Source: Paulinella micropora (lineage: Eukaryota > Cercozoa > Imbricatea > Euglyphida). Taken from it: a DNA stretch of 31,868 nt. A program made the translations under genes and the position numbers. Shown here piece after piece: positions 14,407 through 24,705 of this stretch. Below the pieces are notes generated by a model, which searched no databases, was not told the DNA's origin, and saw nothing but the letters and a program-made list of their open reading frames with translations. Positions within the stretch are counted from its first letter, which is position 1; each line of letters opens with the position of its first letter. The stretch spans positions 447,107-478,974 of the forward strand of contig BJOX01000229.1 in assembly GCA_009731375.1 (NCBI GenBank), in the 5' to 3' direction.

Positions 14407-17391
14407 TTATGGGTTTTGAAAATAGTTTGGATTATATCTATAATTATCATATTCGGCACCAAAAGGTTGAGGTGGTGAAGCATAATTATAGAAATAAGGA
14501 GAGTAAGGACTACCAAAAGCATAATTACTTGGAGGATTGACAAGCGGTTTAAAATCCTTTCTTTCTGGACGAGTTTGAACTTGTCGCGGGATTTCGGCAG
14601 AGAAGTTTCTAGTTAGTTTTCGTTTCATTTTTGGAAACTCTCTTTTTTCATTCATTCCGGTCTGAATGACTGCTCTATTGTATTTATTCAACATAAAGTG
14701 ATTGTTTGTGTTGCTATAAAGTGTGTTGTCTAGTGATTCAAAATCATTCTTGGTCTCTAGCACACGATCGCGTCTTTGTTCATTACCTTTAATAAGTGGG
14801 TTTGTTTGTGAAGTGCCGATACCTCCATTTTGGTCGCTTGGCATTAGAAAACGAATAAGTGCCATTAAGTCTTCTCTTTCATCGGCGGGAGATTTTCCCA
14901 TAATCTTATCAACCAATTTATCAATGCTTCTCATGCTATCAACCATTTGGTCATTAGTTGTCGTGTTATCTGGGTCTTCTTTTAAATCATTCTGTGGCGG
15001 TTGAACAGGTTCCTCTACAAATGTTGTTGTCTGTGGTGCTGGTATTGGCTTCGGTTCAGGAGTTGGTTGAGGTTGTGGCGCTGGCGTTGCTTGCGGTGGC
15101 GCTGGCGTTGCTTGCGGTGGATTAGTTTTTTCAACTTGACTATCTTTTAATTCTAACTCTTCCAATTGCTTCATTTGTTCTGGTGTTAATTTACCCCGCA
15201 TTTCTTCGTAAATTCTCTTATCCAAAATATCATCCGCATCTGCTACGTCTGACATACTAGCACCTTGATTTAGTGCTTGTTTGATGGCCTCTTCCCATCC
15301 AACTTTTGGATCGTCATAATTGGAAAGTTTAATTTTCTTTCCAGTTTTCTCTTTCAACGATTTAACAAATCCCTTTAAGTGCCTCTTTTGGGCGCCTTTA
15401 TCATCAAGTATGAAGTTATTGCCCAGTCCAATAGTATCTGCTACTACCATGTTGTCTGAGTATGTGATCGGGACTTCAACGCTAAGATTTATATCTTTTT
15501 CTATACTTGGTGGAATATCTTTTATGCTCTGCGTATTTATTTTTTCTATAAAATTATTAATTGTAGTTTCATTTGCTGGTGCGATAAGAGAATATCCTTT
15601 CACGCCATCGGCTGTTTCTTGCGACTTAACCATTTTATTAAATCCATCTACGAGTTCCGCATATTGTTTATTAAATGTAGCAGGATTTACTACTTTATTT
15701 ACTTTAAATGTGGCATCCTTGTCAAAACTGCCCACATTTTTCATAATACCAATCATGGACATTAATGTTTTGTCTACATCGCCTATAAATCCATTATACT
15801 TCGCATCTGGAGGAGTGGTTTTGATAGTTTTCCAAAACTTCATCGCATCCCAAAAAGATACTCCACCGCGTGCCCTCCCCTGTGCTTCCAAAGCCATTCT
15901 AGATATATCCGCTTTTGAAAACATTGAGTTGTAATTGTCAAAAATACTCTTGGCAACTTCGGCCGTAGCCAATCCATTACTCGTTAGATAATCACTCGTG
16001 TTGGTAATTCTTTCAAAGTATCGTTTATCGGCAAAGTCTTGGACATTCTTGTCGCCAGACGCATACAATAAATCATGTTCAAAAGCAACTAAATCCAAAG
16101 CATCTGCTGGGAGAATGTAAGGAAATTTGCCACGAGTTCTATCTTCTAATTGAAGACGGCTTTCCACTCGTGTGCCCCCACCATTATAATTACTTCCTTC
16201 GGTATGAATTCGTTCTTCTTCCAACTTAATGAGAGCATCTGGTTGAGCAGACCATGTATTGTATATTTCTTTAAGTGCTTTTCCAAGACCGAGAACTGTC
16301 ATAGTCTCTACGCCTGTTTTAAATGCGCCCCACGCATTTAAAGAAGTTATTCCAACGGCCAATCTGCGCATATATTCTCTTAATACATAATCACCTATTC
16401 TTTGCTGTCCGCTCGCAATCAAACGAGGATTAGGCGGAGGCAAACCCTGTGGCGCTTCATTTCTTGCTAGTGTTAGCAAAAGAGCATTGAAAGCATCTGC
16501 TCTTCTTCTTCCAAGTAATCCAACATTCATCGCACGTAGTTGTGGATTGTTGGCAACCAATCTCAATATCTGCCCCCACGCTAGCCTTCGCACACCATAT
16601 CGCCCGACACCTGTAGCAAGGTTAAGTAATCTATTAAGTATGGGCCCCATAATTATCTCTTGAATACTTCTAATAATAGCATTAACAAATCTTTCTACGC
16701 TTCGGGGGTCATCACCTATTCGTGGCACAAGCATCTTGTGTTCGTCGCCTATCTGTGCTTCTATTAAAGCATCATCTGGGTGTTTTCTCTCCCACTCTTC
16801 TCGGTTTTCTTTCCATTCCTTATAGTCCTGCTCCGCTTGCTTTCTATCCTCTCTTCGTATTACGCGAGTTTTGTCTGCTTTGCCTTTGTTTTTCATATAT
16901 GTTAAACCCTTATCGGTTAATCGTTTTAAGTCTTCTTCTTTATATTCTTGTTTTACCAATTGCGCTATATCACGCTTCATTTGCTGGATATTGTCTTCTA
17001 TGTGCTCTATATCATATTTATCGGCAGCCATTGCTAATTTTCGCATTTCAATCATTTGTTCGTTCATGGGGGCAGTTCCGTGTTTTCTTTCAAATTCTTT
17101 CATATCAACGCCGTCATCTTGGAGGTGCGCTTTCAGTTCATCGTAATTCATGTTTGCATAAATACTTCGCTTATTGTCCAACGCACTAATCCTATCTTTT
17201 AAATCTTCCATAGTGTTCCCCACCTTCGTTGAAGCATCCAACAATCTATCCGCTCTAAGCCTCTCACAGGCTTGATTATTGATACCTTCATTAACTTGTT
17301 CAGTCCAATCAGCATCTGCGTCTTCCAATAAATACTTATGTTCATGTCTAATTTTGTTATAATACGCAAAAAATGGTTTTTCGTGTGGCAT
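14407..17391 (-). CDS. 994-aa virion-associated protein with a phospholipase A2-like domain
   Basis: A large intact frame. The N-terminal ~220 residues are charged and coiled-coil-like. Residues 240-380 are less charged (GRYGVRRLAWGQILRLV…). At about 400-460 comes a PLA2 signature: a calcium-loop-like NYNGGGTR, then ALDLVAFEHDLLY with the catalytic His-Asp pair near 438-439, then FADKRYF with a second Asp. Order and spacing recall the PLA2 of parvovirus VP1 unique regions, used to breach endosomal membrane. Residues ~760-815 are Pro-rich linkers (PPQATPAPPQATPAP). The C-terminus is Tyr/Asn/Pro-rich (YNYASPPQPFG). It lies 11 bp upstream of the ATPase on the same strand. A role in entry is inferred. 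Confidence 0.6.
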   Translation of the reverse strand: MPHEKPFFAYYNKIRHEHKYLLEDADADWTEQVNEGINNQACERLRADRLLDASTKVGNTMEDLKDRISALDNKRSIYANMNYDELKAHLQDDGVDMKEFERKHGTAPMNEQMIEMRKLAMAADKYDIEHIEDNIQQMKRDIAQLVKQEYKEEDLKRLTDKGLTYMKNKGKADKTRVIRREDRKQAEQDYKEWKENREEWERKHPDDALIEAQIGDEHKMLVPRIGDDPRSVERFVNAIIRSIQEIIMGPILNRLLNLATGVGRYGVRRLAWGQILRLVANNPQLRAMNVGLLGRRRADAFNALLLTLARNEAPQGLPPPNPRLIASGQQRIGDYVLREYMRRLAVGITSLNAWGAFKTGVETMTVLGLGKALKEIYNTWSAQPDALIKLEEERIHTEGSNYNGGGTRVESRLQLEDRTRGKFPYILPADALDLVAFEHDLLYASGDKNVQDFADKRYFERITNTSDYLTSNGLATAEVAKSIFDNYNSMFSKADISRMALEAQGRARGGVSFWDAMKFWKTIKTTPPDAKYNGFIGDVDKTLMSMIGIMKNVGSFDKDATFKVNKVVNPATFNKQYAELVDGFNKMVKSQETADGVKGYSLIAPANETTINNFIEKINTQSIKDIPPSIEKDINLSVEVPITYSDNMVVADTIGLGNNFILDDKGAQKRHLKGFVKSLKEKTGKKIKLSNYDDPKVGWEEAIKQALNQGASMSDVADADDILDKRIYEEMRGKLTPEQMKQLEELELKDSQVEKTNPPQATPAPPQATPAPQPQPTPEPKPIPAPQTTTFVEEPVQPPQNDLKEDPDNTTTNDQMVDSMRSIDKLVDKIMGKSPADEREDLMALIRFLMPSDQNGGIGTSQTNPLIKGNEQRRDRVLETKNDFESLDNTLYSNTNNHFMLNKYNRAVIQTGMNEKREFPKMKRKLTRNFSAEIPRQVQTRPERKDFKPLVNPPSNYAFGSPYSPYFYNYASPPQPFGAEYDNYRYNPNYFQNP

Positions 17392-17401
17392 TTTTTATAT
17401 C

Positions 17402-17416
17402 CACTATAATATAGGA
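17402..17416. promoter_or_regulatory. Palindromic TATA element CTATAATATAG
   Basis: Sits 12-20 bp upstream of the 994-aa gene on the minus strand and before a plus-strand open stretch. Versions of the element (TATAATATA or TATATTATA) are also found just upstream of the starts at 10911, 13498 and 14395, and related AT-only TATA sequence precedes 7156, 8618, 12855, 23202 and 27365. It is a good candidate for a shared viral promoter core. Confidence 0.45.
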
Positions 17417-17640
17417 CGGAAAATAAAAAAGAAAAAAGCAAAGACGAGGAGCAACTGGAGGAACTAGAACGGCTTGGAAAGGAAATTGACCAAATCCGCA
17501 TCACTCAGAACTTAGTGAATAGAAACCCCAACATTTTCAGAAAACCTCAAAATATCCTTTACCGCTTACCGCTATCAGATAAGCAACGAGAAGCAATTTA
17601 TAATAATATAATTAAAGAAGAGGGAAAAAGCGGGAGTTAA
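17416..17640 (+). pseudogene. Open stretch without ATG, possible broken or non-ATG gene
   Basis: Seventy-four codons read EEQLEELERLGKEIDQIR then NIFRKPQNILYRLPLSDKQ and stop at 17640. The sequence looks like real protein (coiled coil, then a conserved-looking tail), but no ATG precedes it before an upstream stop. It starts in an A-rich run where a lost base could have disconnected the start. The secreted small protein begins 4 bp later. Low certainty. Confidence 0.3.
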
Positions 17641-17644
17641 ATAT

Positions 17645-17893
17645 ATGTTATTAATATTGATTTTTGTGTGCTCCGCTATGTCGCGGACTGCCTGCGACTT
17701 TTACTCACGGGTAAGTGAAAAAAAGAATATGAGTTGTGTTTATTGTATTCAAAAAGGTATAGATGCTAAATTTAAATGTATTTACAAACCTTTCAGCGAT
17801 TGGTGTGTCGGATGGGATGAGGCACTACCTTTAATGTGTGCGGGCGATAATTCTTGGTATAAGATACACTTGTATGAATGCTCACTTCTTTGA
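17645..17893 (+). CDS. Small Cys-rich protein with a signal-like N-terminus
   Basis: Eighty-two residues. The N-terminus MLLILIFVCSAMSRTAC is hydrophobic and could be a signal peptide or anchor. Eight or so Cys follow (SCVYC, FKCIY, DWCVGW, MCAG, YECS), which suggests a disulfide-bonded extracellular or virion-surface module. It is on the plus strand between minus-strand genes and overlaps the 3' end of the next by 12 bp. Unrecognised. Confidence 0.45.
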   Translation: MLLILIFVCSAMSRTACDFYSRVSEKKNMSCVYCIQKGIDAKFKCIYKPFSDWCVGWDEALPLMCAGDNSWYKIHLYECSLL

Positions 17894-18238
17894 AGTAGAA
17901 GGAGAAGGTAAAACAATGCCAATTAATAAACTAATCAAACCTACATATACATTAGCCTGCTCGCAAGGTAGATTATGCTGAGCGAGTTTCGCTAGACAAA
18001 TAGATATGATTGCTATTATAATCATCATTTGAAATAAGTATTTAATCATTCTGCTATCGGTTTTTTTTGTCGTCATACAGCAGTTCCACTCGTTTTCAAT
18101 TTCATTTTCAATTTTTTTCTCTTCCGTCTTTAGTTCAATATCCAAAACACGTGATTTTAACTCTGGTGTGAGTTCTCCATCCATATCCATAATAGGCGGT
18201 GGTCTATGAAGTCTGGTCGTGTTATTTGCCATTATCAA
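17882..18238 (-). CDS. Small membrane protein with two hydrophobic segments
   Basis: 118 residues (or two fewer from the second Met). The N-terminal half is charged and helical (ELKSRVLDIELKTEEKKIE). Hydrophobic segments are YLFQMMIIIAIISICLAKLA (about 66-85) and VYVGLISLLIGIVLPSPS (about 96-113). A short Cys-containing stretch before a hydrophobic tail ending in PSPS-type sequence is a layout I associate with small membrane proteins of PLVs and algal giant viruses. It could sit in the viral internal membrane or host membranes. It overlaps the end of the S74 fibre gene by 17 bp. Confidence 0.55.
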   Translation of the reverse strand: MIMANNTTRLHRPPPIMDMDGELTPELKSRVLDIELKTEEKKIENEIENEWNCCMTTKKTDSRMIKYLFQMMIIIAIISICLAKLAQHNLPCEQANVYVGLISLLIGIVLPSPSTSKK

Positions 18239-21200
18239 AGACGACTGCTCTTATTTCTGCTAATTGGTTGGCTTGGTCTTGTAGTATATTCATAAGAATT
18301 TTATTTTGTTTTTCCAAATTAACTACCTTTTCTGATAATTGTTGAACTGCCTTAATTAATGGTGCGATAAACTCGGAATAACCTATACCATAACTAACTT
18401 CACCACTATCAACACATTTAACATCTTCTGGATTAATACTCACACCTTTCATTTCACATTCTTGTCTTTGTTTTGGACACGGAACCATTATTGTTTCTTT
18501 TGAAAATCCTGCGAAATCTAACATATCCATTTCTGTTAATACTTCTACCTCTTGTGCTATCAAACCAGTCCTACATTTTTTTTTTATCATCAATCATACG
18601 ATAACAGACTGGATTTAACTTATTTATGAAATCTAAGCCTAAACACTCTTTTATATCACTTTTGAGCCGTTTGTCTGAGGTTAGATATGGCCCCGTCCTA
18701 ATCCATAATTGAACAGATGAGCCGATTAAATACATTAAAACATTATTGGTAGCACCATTTTCCCATATGAAACCATTGGCTGAATTGTCAGCACACCTAA
18801 ATCTTATAGCATGAGTAGTAATTGACCCTCCCGCGGGGGCAGTTCCTCCATTTAGTGCTTTATTAGCACCAGATTGTCCCATATAAATTCCCCAGTTTGA
18901 ATCATTAGTATCCCACAAAAATATTCCACGGGCGTTTGTTCTGTCTGTTTGTCCTTGAATTCCTATTTTCGCTCCATTAGTAGTTGTGGTTGTTAGCAAT
19001 CCAGAGTAGGTTATACCAGCATTCGCTATCATAGCACTCTGAGCATAGATAACACCACTTCCTCTCGCATAAAAATTTAAATCTTGGTTAGTATTGCTTC
19101 CCGTAGCATATATTGAATTATAACCAATTCCAACTCCCTGTGTCCCGTTGCTGTGTCTAAATTCAACACCGCCAGAAGATTGACCAAGATTGGCTGTGAC
19201 ATATAATCCAACTGGTGAAGCATGAGACCCGCTTCTCGCTTCTCCTCTTATGTCCGCTGTGCTATTAACAACGGATATTCCCGCATTTGCTGTTATTGAC
19301 TTTGAAGCGGTGATTGTTGTGTTATTAATTCTAAATAATTCAGTTGTTCCACTAACATAAAATACGTGGCTATCACCAGAATTAATATTATATATCAATG
19401 TTCCACTAGCAACACCAAAACCAAGAAAAGCAGTCGTGGAACCTGTATTACCATCCCATAAAACTAATTTATTGTTGGCGAGAGCATTTCTATCTACGAA
19501 TATCTTTTTACCCGCACCGACTACTATATTATCGCTTGTCGTTAATGTTGTTGTTGATATTCCCGCATTTGCTGTTAATAATCCGCTCGCCGTTAATGTT
19601 GTCGTAGATATCCCAGCATTCGCAGTTAATAATCCTGCCGTGCTTATGTTCATTGCTTCTGACCATGCCGCTATACTGCTCCCCGCGGTTATTCCCGTTT
19701 TATAATAAAAAGCGAGTTTGTTGGCTTTTTGAATTAGAAAGTTTGAACCGCTGTGGCTTGATATAAAGTTCGTGCCATCAAAATAAGCATCAAAACATAA
19801 ATTAATATCGTTGTGCGCCCAATTAAATAATTGGAATGTGGGATAAGCATCTTCCGTTGTTATTGTCTGAAAGTGTGCTCCTGCGGCATCACCCATAGTT
19901 CCATATATTTCTAAACCTCCTGTCGCCCCCACTCCTTTTGTTGCTTTGCCTATGATTATCGGTTTTCCTAATGCTGTTGTTATTTTATCACTTGCGGTTA
20001 TAGCATTACTAAATGTTTTAGTTCCTGCTATGGTTTGGTCTGTTGTTAATTTCACGCAATTATCATCAACATACTTTTTATTTGCCACATGGTCTGCTAG
20101 TGTTGGTATTAGATTGGTGCCCATTGAAATTTGATTGTCAAAAGTTTTAGTCCCTGCTATTGTTTGGTTTCCTGTTAGTTTTACATTTTGCCCGTCCAAT
20201 GTGTCTGCATACCCTTTTGTCGCTCCGTCCGTCGCTAATGCTGGAGTTCCAAGGTTGGCTATTTTGCTACTATTACAATCTAGCCCCGAAGCATTTACCC
20301 AACCGACTATCGCGCCATCAATAACGAAACTTACTTTTTTCGCATTTATTTCAAAGTTATAATTTACGCCCGTGCCCATATCAAGGCATCCGATAGTTCC
20401 TATATTGGCTGTGGAGTTAAAAACCACGAATGTTCCCTTTGTGGTCGCATTCGTTGAATTTCCTGTTATTTCAAGACCACTGCTAAATGTCTTAATTCCT
20501 GCTATGGTTTGGTTTCCTGTTAATTTGACTACCGAAGTGTCAAGGGCTGAAACATCAATACCATCAACATTACCAACATTTGTAATCGCAAATCCTCCCA
20601 TATTTAATCCAGCCGTCATACTTGCTGTGCCGTCTAATCTAAGAAAAGGTGAAGCAACATTTCTCCATTGACATGTGCTGTAAATGAGCAGTTGATTATC
20701 TGTCGGTGTCGTTATTACTACATCGCTTAAAGCATCTATTGATTTAGTGGCTATCCGTGTGTCAAAGTCAGTATTAGCCCTCGCGGTGGTGTAATATAAG
20801 TTAGTGCCTTCTGCTAAGTTAGTGGTTGATTTAGTGGCTAATTGAGTGTCAAACCTCGCATTTGTATAGTAAAGGTTTGTCCCTTCGGCTAAGTTGGTAG
20901 TTGATTTAGTCGCTAATTGAGTGTCAAACCTCGCATTTGTATAGTAAAGGTTCGTCCCCTCTGCTAAATTAGTAGTTGATTTTGTAGCGAGACGTGTGTC
21001 AAAGTCTGTATTAGCCCTCGCTGTCGTATAGTATAGATTGGTTCCTTCGGCTAGGTTAGTAGTTGATTTTGTAGCGAGACGTGTGTCAAAGTCTGTATTT
21101 GCTCTTGCGGTGGTATAGTATAAATTGGTTCCTTCGGCTAAGTTGGTAGTTGATTTAGTCGCTAATTGAGTGTCAAACCTCGCATTTGTATAGTAAAGGT

Positions 21201-21834
21201 TTGTCCCTTCTGCTAAATTGGTGGTGCTCTTGGTTGCCAGTCTAGTATCAAAATCTGTATTTGCTCTCGCTGTCGTATAGTATAGATTGGTTCCCTCGGC
21301 TAAGTTAGTTGTTGATTTAGTAGCGAGACGTGTGTCAAAGTCAGTATTTGCTCTTGCTGTCGTATAGTATAGATTAGTTCATTCTGCTATGTTGGTTGTT
21401 GATTTAGTGGCGAGACGTGTGTCAAAGTCTGTATTATCCCTTGCGGTGGTGTAATATAAATTAGTTCCTTCGGCTAGGTTAGTAGTTGATTTAGTCGCTA
21501 GCCGTGTGTCAAAAGCATGATCAAAATCACTTATATAACTTGATGTTAATGTAGCAAATGAAGTATTGCCCAACCCATCAGTTTTTAATACTTGATTTGC
21601 TTTGCCGTCCGCTATTGGTAGGTCGTATTCGTTATTAATTGACACATAACCGCTGTCAGATATCAACAAAGAAGAGTTGTTATTTCGCGAGGATATTGTT
21701 ATATCATCTGTCCTTGCTTGGATTGAGTTTGCTTCAATATGATCGCCATATAATACACCATCAACTTCTAAATCCTCGTCTATTATCACAGACCCGTAAT
21801 AGTGATATGCCCACGGATTTCCCAGATGGTTCAT
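18222..21834 (-). pseudogene. Long repetitive fibre with peptidase S74 chaperone, one stop and one frameshift
   Basis: About 1,200 codons. The N-terminus (MNHLGNPWAYHYYGSVIIDED) is followed by tandem TNLAEGTNLYYTTAR-type repeats common in phage tail fibres, then LDGTASMTAGLNMGGFAI and several LTGNQTIAGTKTFS units, then a beta-rich shaft. The end has the S74 signature SDKRLKSDI (about 18662-18685), LDFINKLNPVCYR, TGLIAQEVE and a C-terminal coiled coil. S74 domains trimerise the fibre and then cut themselves off at the Ser-Asp site. Two lesions: TGA at 21379-21381 within a repeat where the other copies have GGA, and a run of ten A at about 18573-18582, where nine would keep the frame. The second may be sequence error. 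The likely role is receptor binding. Confidence 0.75.
20700..21510 (-). repeat. Tandem fibre repeats of 75 and 84 bp
   Basis: About nine units encode TKSTTNLAEGTNLYYT followed by either NARFDTQLA (25-residue unit) or TARANTDFDTRLA (28-residue unit). The two unit types are interspersed, as expected of unequal exchange. DNA identity between units is high, so copy number may vary between elements. Confidence 0.85.
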
Positions 21835-21907
21835 ATTTTAATTGTATTATTTTATATCACATAAACGATTTTTAAATCGTATATAATATATATATATAGT
21901 TTAAAAA

Positions 21908-22549
21908 ATGAATATATTCGGCCGATCGCAAGAACAGCAGTCAATTGATGCGAAAACTATTGCTATTACTGCTACTCCAACACTGACAAGAGTTATCCAA
22001 AATGCGTATAACTCAACAACACTTAGATCCGCAATGACTGGCACTTCATTTACAACTCTTGACACGGCTGGCACTGGAAGCAAAACAATCTCTAATCTTG
22101 GAGTTGGTCAATCTATAATCGTTTCTTTCTCTGGTTGTTTAACAATGGCCGAGACGTCAGGGAATGGTTCCTTTCAATTTCAATTCTATTTTGATGATGG
22201 CACATATGCTTATAGTCTTGATACAGACATAGTTGAGTATTTTCTTGCTCTTACTAATGAAGAATATAGTTGCACGTGGATTGTTCAAAAAACAACCACA
22301 ACACAAGTTCTTTTGTCTTGGCAGATTACAACTCCCAGCAATGCTATAACAACGCAGACGGCTAAAATAACGGGTCGTATTGAAACTTATCCAACTAACA
22401 GAGTTTCTGTAGCCTGCGCAAATGGCGCAGACATTTCATTGAATGTTTATTATAAATCAATAAATGCTAGTAAGCCTATTTCATTCAACCCATCATTTTT
22501 CAAGATTGATGTTATGAAGGATATAGCACTAACCGCCGATTACATATGA
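21908..22549 (+). CDS. Second fibre/spike-like virion protein
   Basis: 213 residues beginning MNIFGRSQEQQSID. It is Thr/Ser-rich and beta-rich (GTGSKTISNLGVGQSIIVSF, FQFQFYFDDGTYAYSLD) with a C-terminal LNVYYKSINASKPISF. Its first seven residues resemble those of the fibre protein at 7156 (MNLFGQS), which may be a shared virion anchor. It lies divergent from the S74 fibre gene, sharing a TATATATA-containing 73-bp spacer, and overlaps the next gene's 3' end by 10 bp. Surface location is inferred. Confidence 0.55.
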   Translation: MNIFGRSQEQQSIDAKTIAITATPTLTRVIQNAYNSTTLRSAMTGTSFTTLDTAGTGSKTISNLGVGQSIIVSFSGCLTMAETSGNGSFQFQFYFDDGTYAYSLDTDIVEYFLALTNEEYSCTWIVQKTTTTQVLLSWQITTPSNAITTQTAKITGRIETYPTNRVSVACANGADISLNVYYKSINASKPISFNPSFFKIDVMKDIALTADYI

Positions 22550-23202
22550 AACCTGTCATACATATCTTTTAGTGTCGTGAGTTTGCCCTCGTGTTGAGAT
22601 AAGACATCGCGGAAAAATGTCTTATAATCTAACTCACCATATTTAAGAGTGGGACGTTGCTCTGGTGGTATGTGTGCGTATCTACTCTCGTGCCATTTCT
22701 TCATATCCTCCTGCATTATGGTGCGGTCATCAACTTTCATATACAAGAAGTTAAACGGGTCTTTTGATACTTTCAAATGTGCCGTTATTATTTCATAGCA
22801 ACTATATCCGTTCTCGGGCGGATTCCGCTTTGCTTTAATTGGCGTTTTCTTTTCCTTTGGCGATTCCAAAACTGGTAATTCTTTTTTTGCTAATTCTTCT
22901 CCTACATTAGCCTTGATTTCGGTAATAACAGTCTCCTTCAAATCACTTTCTTTAAAAGGCGTAAATTCTTCTGTCGTTTCTGGTTCTTCGTCAAGCACCG
23001 TCTTCATCACATCGGAAGAAGGCAATGAAACTTCAATATTATCATTCTTCTCTTTAACTTCTTGATTTTGTTCGGGTCGGTATTTTTCATAAAATGCTAC
23101 AATATCAGTTTTAAGTGATTTGCTCGTTGGTAGTTTAATATCACTACTTAAATGAGTCCATTTTTCTATTTGGCTCAGATAATCTTTTTTAGTTGATGAC
23201 AT
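22540..23202 (-). CDS. Unknown 220-aa protein
   Basis: From MSSTKKDYLSQIEKWTHLSS. An N-terminal helical part (SLKTDIVAFYEKYRPEQ) is joined by an acidic and Lys-rich linker (about 55-130) to a compact C-terminal domain with NPPENGYSCYEIITAHLKV and a long helix near the end (LTTLKDMYDRFHM). I chose the second Met because TATATAA lies just upstream of it. It is 40 bp downstream of the primpol-helicase on the same strand. Not recognised. Confidence 0.5.
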   Translation of the reverse strand: MSSTKKDYLSQIEKWTHLSSDIKLPTSKSLKTDIVAFYEKYRPEQNQEVKEKNDNIEVSLPSSDVMKTVLDEEPETTEEFTPFKESDLKETVITEIKANVGEELAKKELPVLESPKEKKTPIKAKRNPPENGYSCYEIITAHLKVSKDPFNFLYMKVDDRTIMQEDMKKWHESRYAHIPPEQRPTLKYGELDYKTFFRDVLSQHEGKLTTLKDMYDRFHM

Positions 23203-24236
23203 GTTATATATAAGCACAAAAAAAAATCCGTTTTATATTATTTATTCATCGTCATTGTCGTCAGTATTAAAACTCCATTCTTGATCACCATAAATTGTTC
23301 GCCATGTGTTCTGGCATTCTTCCAGAGACGGCAATTCTATATGTCTCGCTCTCGTGCCGTTTACAATTCTTTTCGTTTCTTTTGCGTTAGGGATCAATTT
23401 TTTCATGTTTATCCAAAAACTAGTTTGTGAAGTGTGAGGGTCATTCATATTTGATTTATACAATTTATATACTTCTTCTTTTGCGATTTCTTTTCCAAAT
23501 TGAATTTCTGGCAATCCGTTTGAAATATAACTATCATTTAAGCAATCCAACCACCATTTCCTTAATTTGGATAAAGATTTTACCTTTTGCTGTCGTAGCC
23601 CGTCTGTCAATATTGTTTCGCGGTCATTAAACTCGCTGAGGTCTCGTTCGGCAAGAAACTTTGCCAATCGTCGTCTATCAATAGATCGTATATCTGAAAT
23701 TGCTTTTCTTTTTTCGTTCTCTTTCATAAGTGCTAATTCATCGGATACTTCAAGCACTAGCCATCGTTGTTCCGTTGTTCCTGCTGGCACTACCCATTCT
23801 TCGTTTGAAGCAAGCACCAAGAATCATATGTAGGTTCTACTAGTCGGTAGACTGATGCAGCGAGTAAACTCATTCAATATTCAAGATTTTGAGGTGCTGT
23901 CTGCGCAGAATTCAATGTTTTTAGTGGGAATGGTCTGTCCCGTATTAAGGTTTTCAGTTCATATAAGCTATTGCTGTCATCTGGGTGTATGTTCTGAATT
24001 TCGACAAACTAGTTTTCGACCTATGTTTTCCTAGTTTTTGTTTTATACCGTACATCTCTGCAAAAACCCTTTGGCAGGATTGCTCAACATAACATTTGAA
24101 TTCATTTGAGCACTTGTGCGTCAAAATGAGTGAAGAGTGCATCATGCACACAACATTTTTCAGTTAAAAACACCATACTTGCTATGTCCTGAAAAGTGAA
24201 AATAGAAGTCGATAATAAGGATTTCAAATACGGGAG

Positions 24237-24246
24237 NNNNNNNNNN
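24237..24246. other. Assembly gap with overlapping ends
   Basis: Ten N between two copies of AAATACGGGAG, so probably no sequence is missing. Confidence 0.85.
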
Positions 24247-24695
24247 TAAATACGGGAGTAACCAAGTTTTCTTATGAAAACACTTGCGTCATGCTTGCTT
24301 TGGCTTGAAACAACGTGGTCTGAACAAACACTCGCTGTGTCAAGATGGACCTCCAACAGACACTGGTGTAGCCGGCCCGTCAATTTCTGTTGGAAATATT
24401 TGACAGGATCATGCCAATTCCCGGAGAGGAAACCAGAAAAATTTCCAAAAAATATTTGAAACAAACAGGCCTATCGACATACGTAGCCTTTGAAGAGAAG
24501 GCCGCACTAATTTTTTTTTTATTTGACGGTTTTTGCGGGGTCGAGATTGGTAAAAGTCGTGTCTCTTGAGAGTTTTGTGTTTTTTTTCTGTGTATTTCTC
24601 ATGCATCCTTTCACGTCCCGTGGTCTTGTACAGTCGTTTCACACGTTGTGCCCATGCTGTCTGCAAAATGGTTTGTTGTAAAACTTATCTGTAGC

Positions 24696-24705
24696 NNNNN
24701 NNNNN
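24696..24705. other. Assembly gap with overlapping ends
   Basis: Ten N between two copies of TAAAACTTATCTGTAGC, so probably no sequence is missing. Confidence 0.85.

Noticed and set aside
15320-15934. 204-aa plus-strand frame opposite the 994-aa gene
   Set aside because: Antisense shadow of a long intact gene, with the Phe/Ser/Leu composition typical of such shadows.
23954-24666. Minus-strand frames in the insert as a transposase
   Set aside because: Short, broken by stops and a gap, without a recognisable DDE/D catalytic motif.
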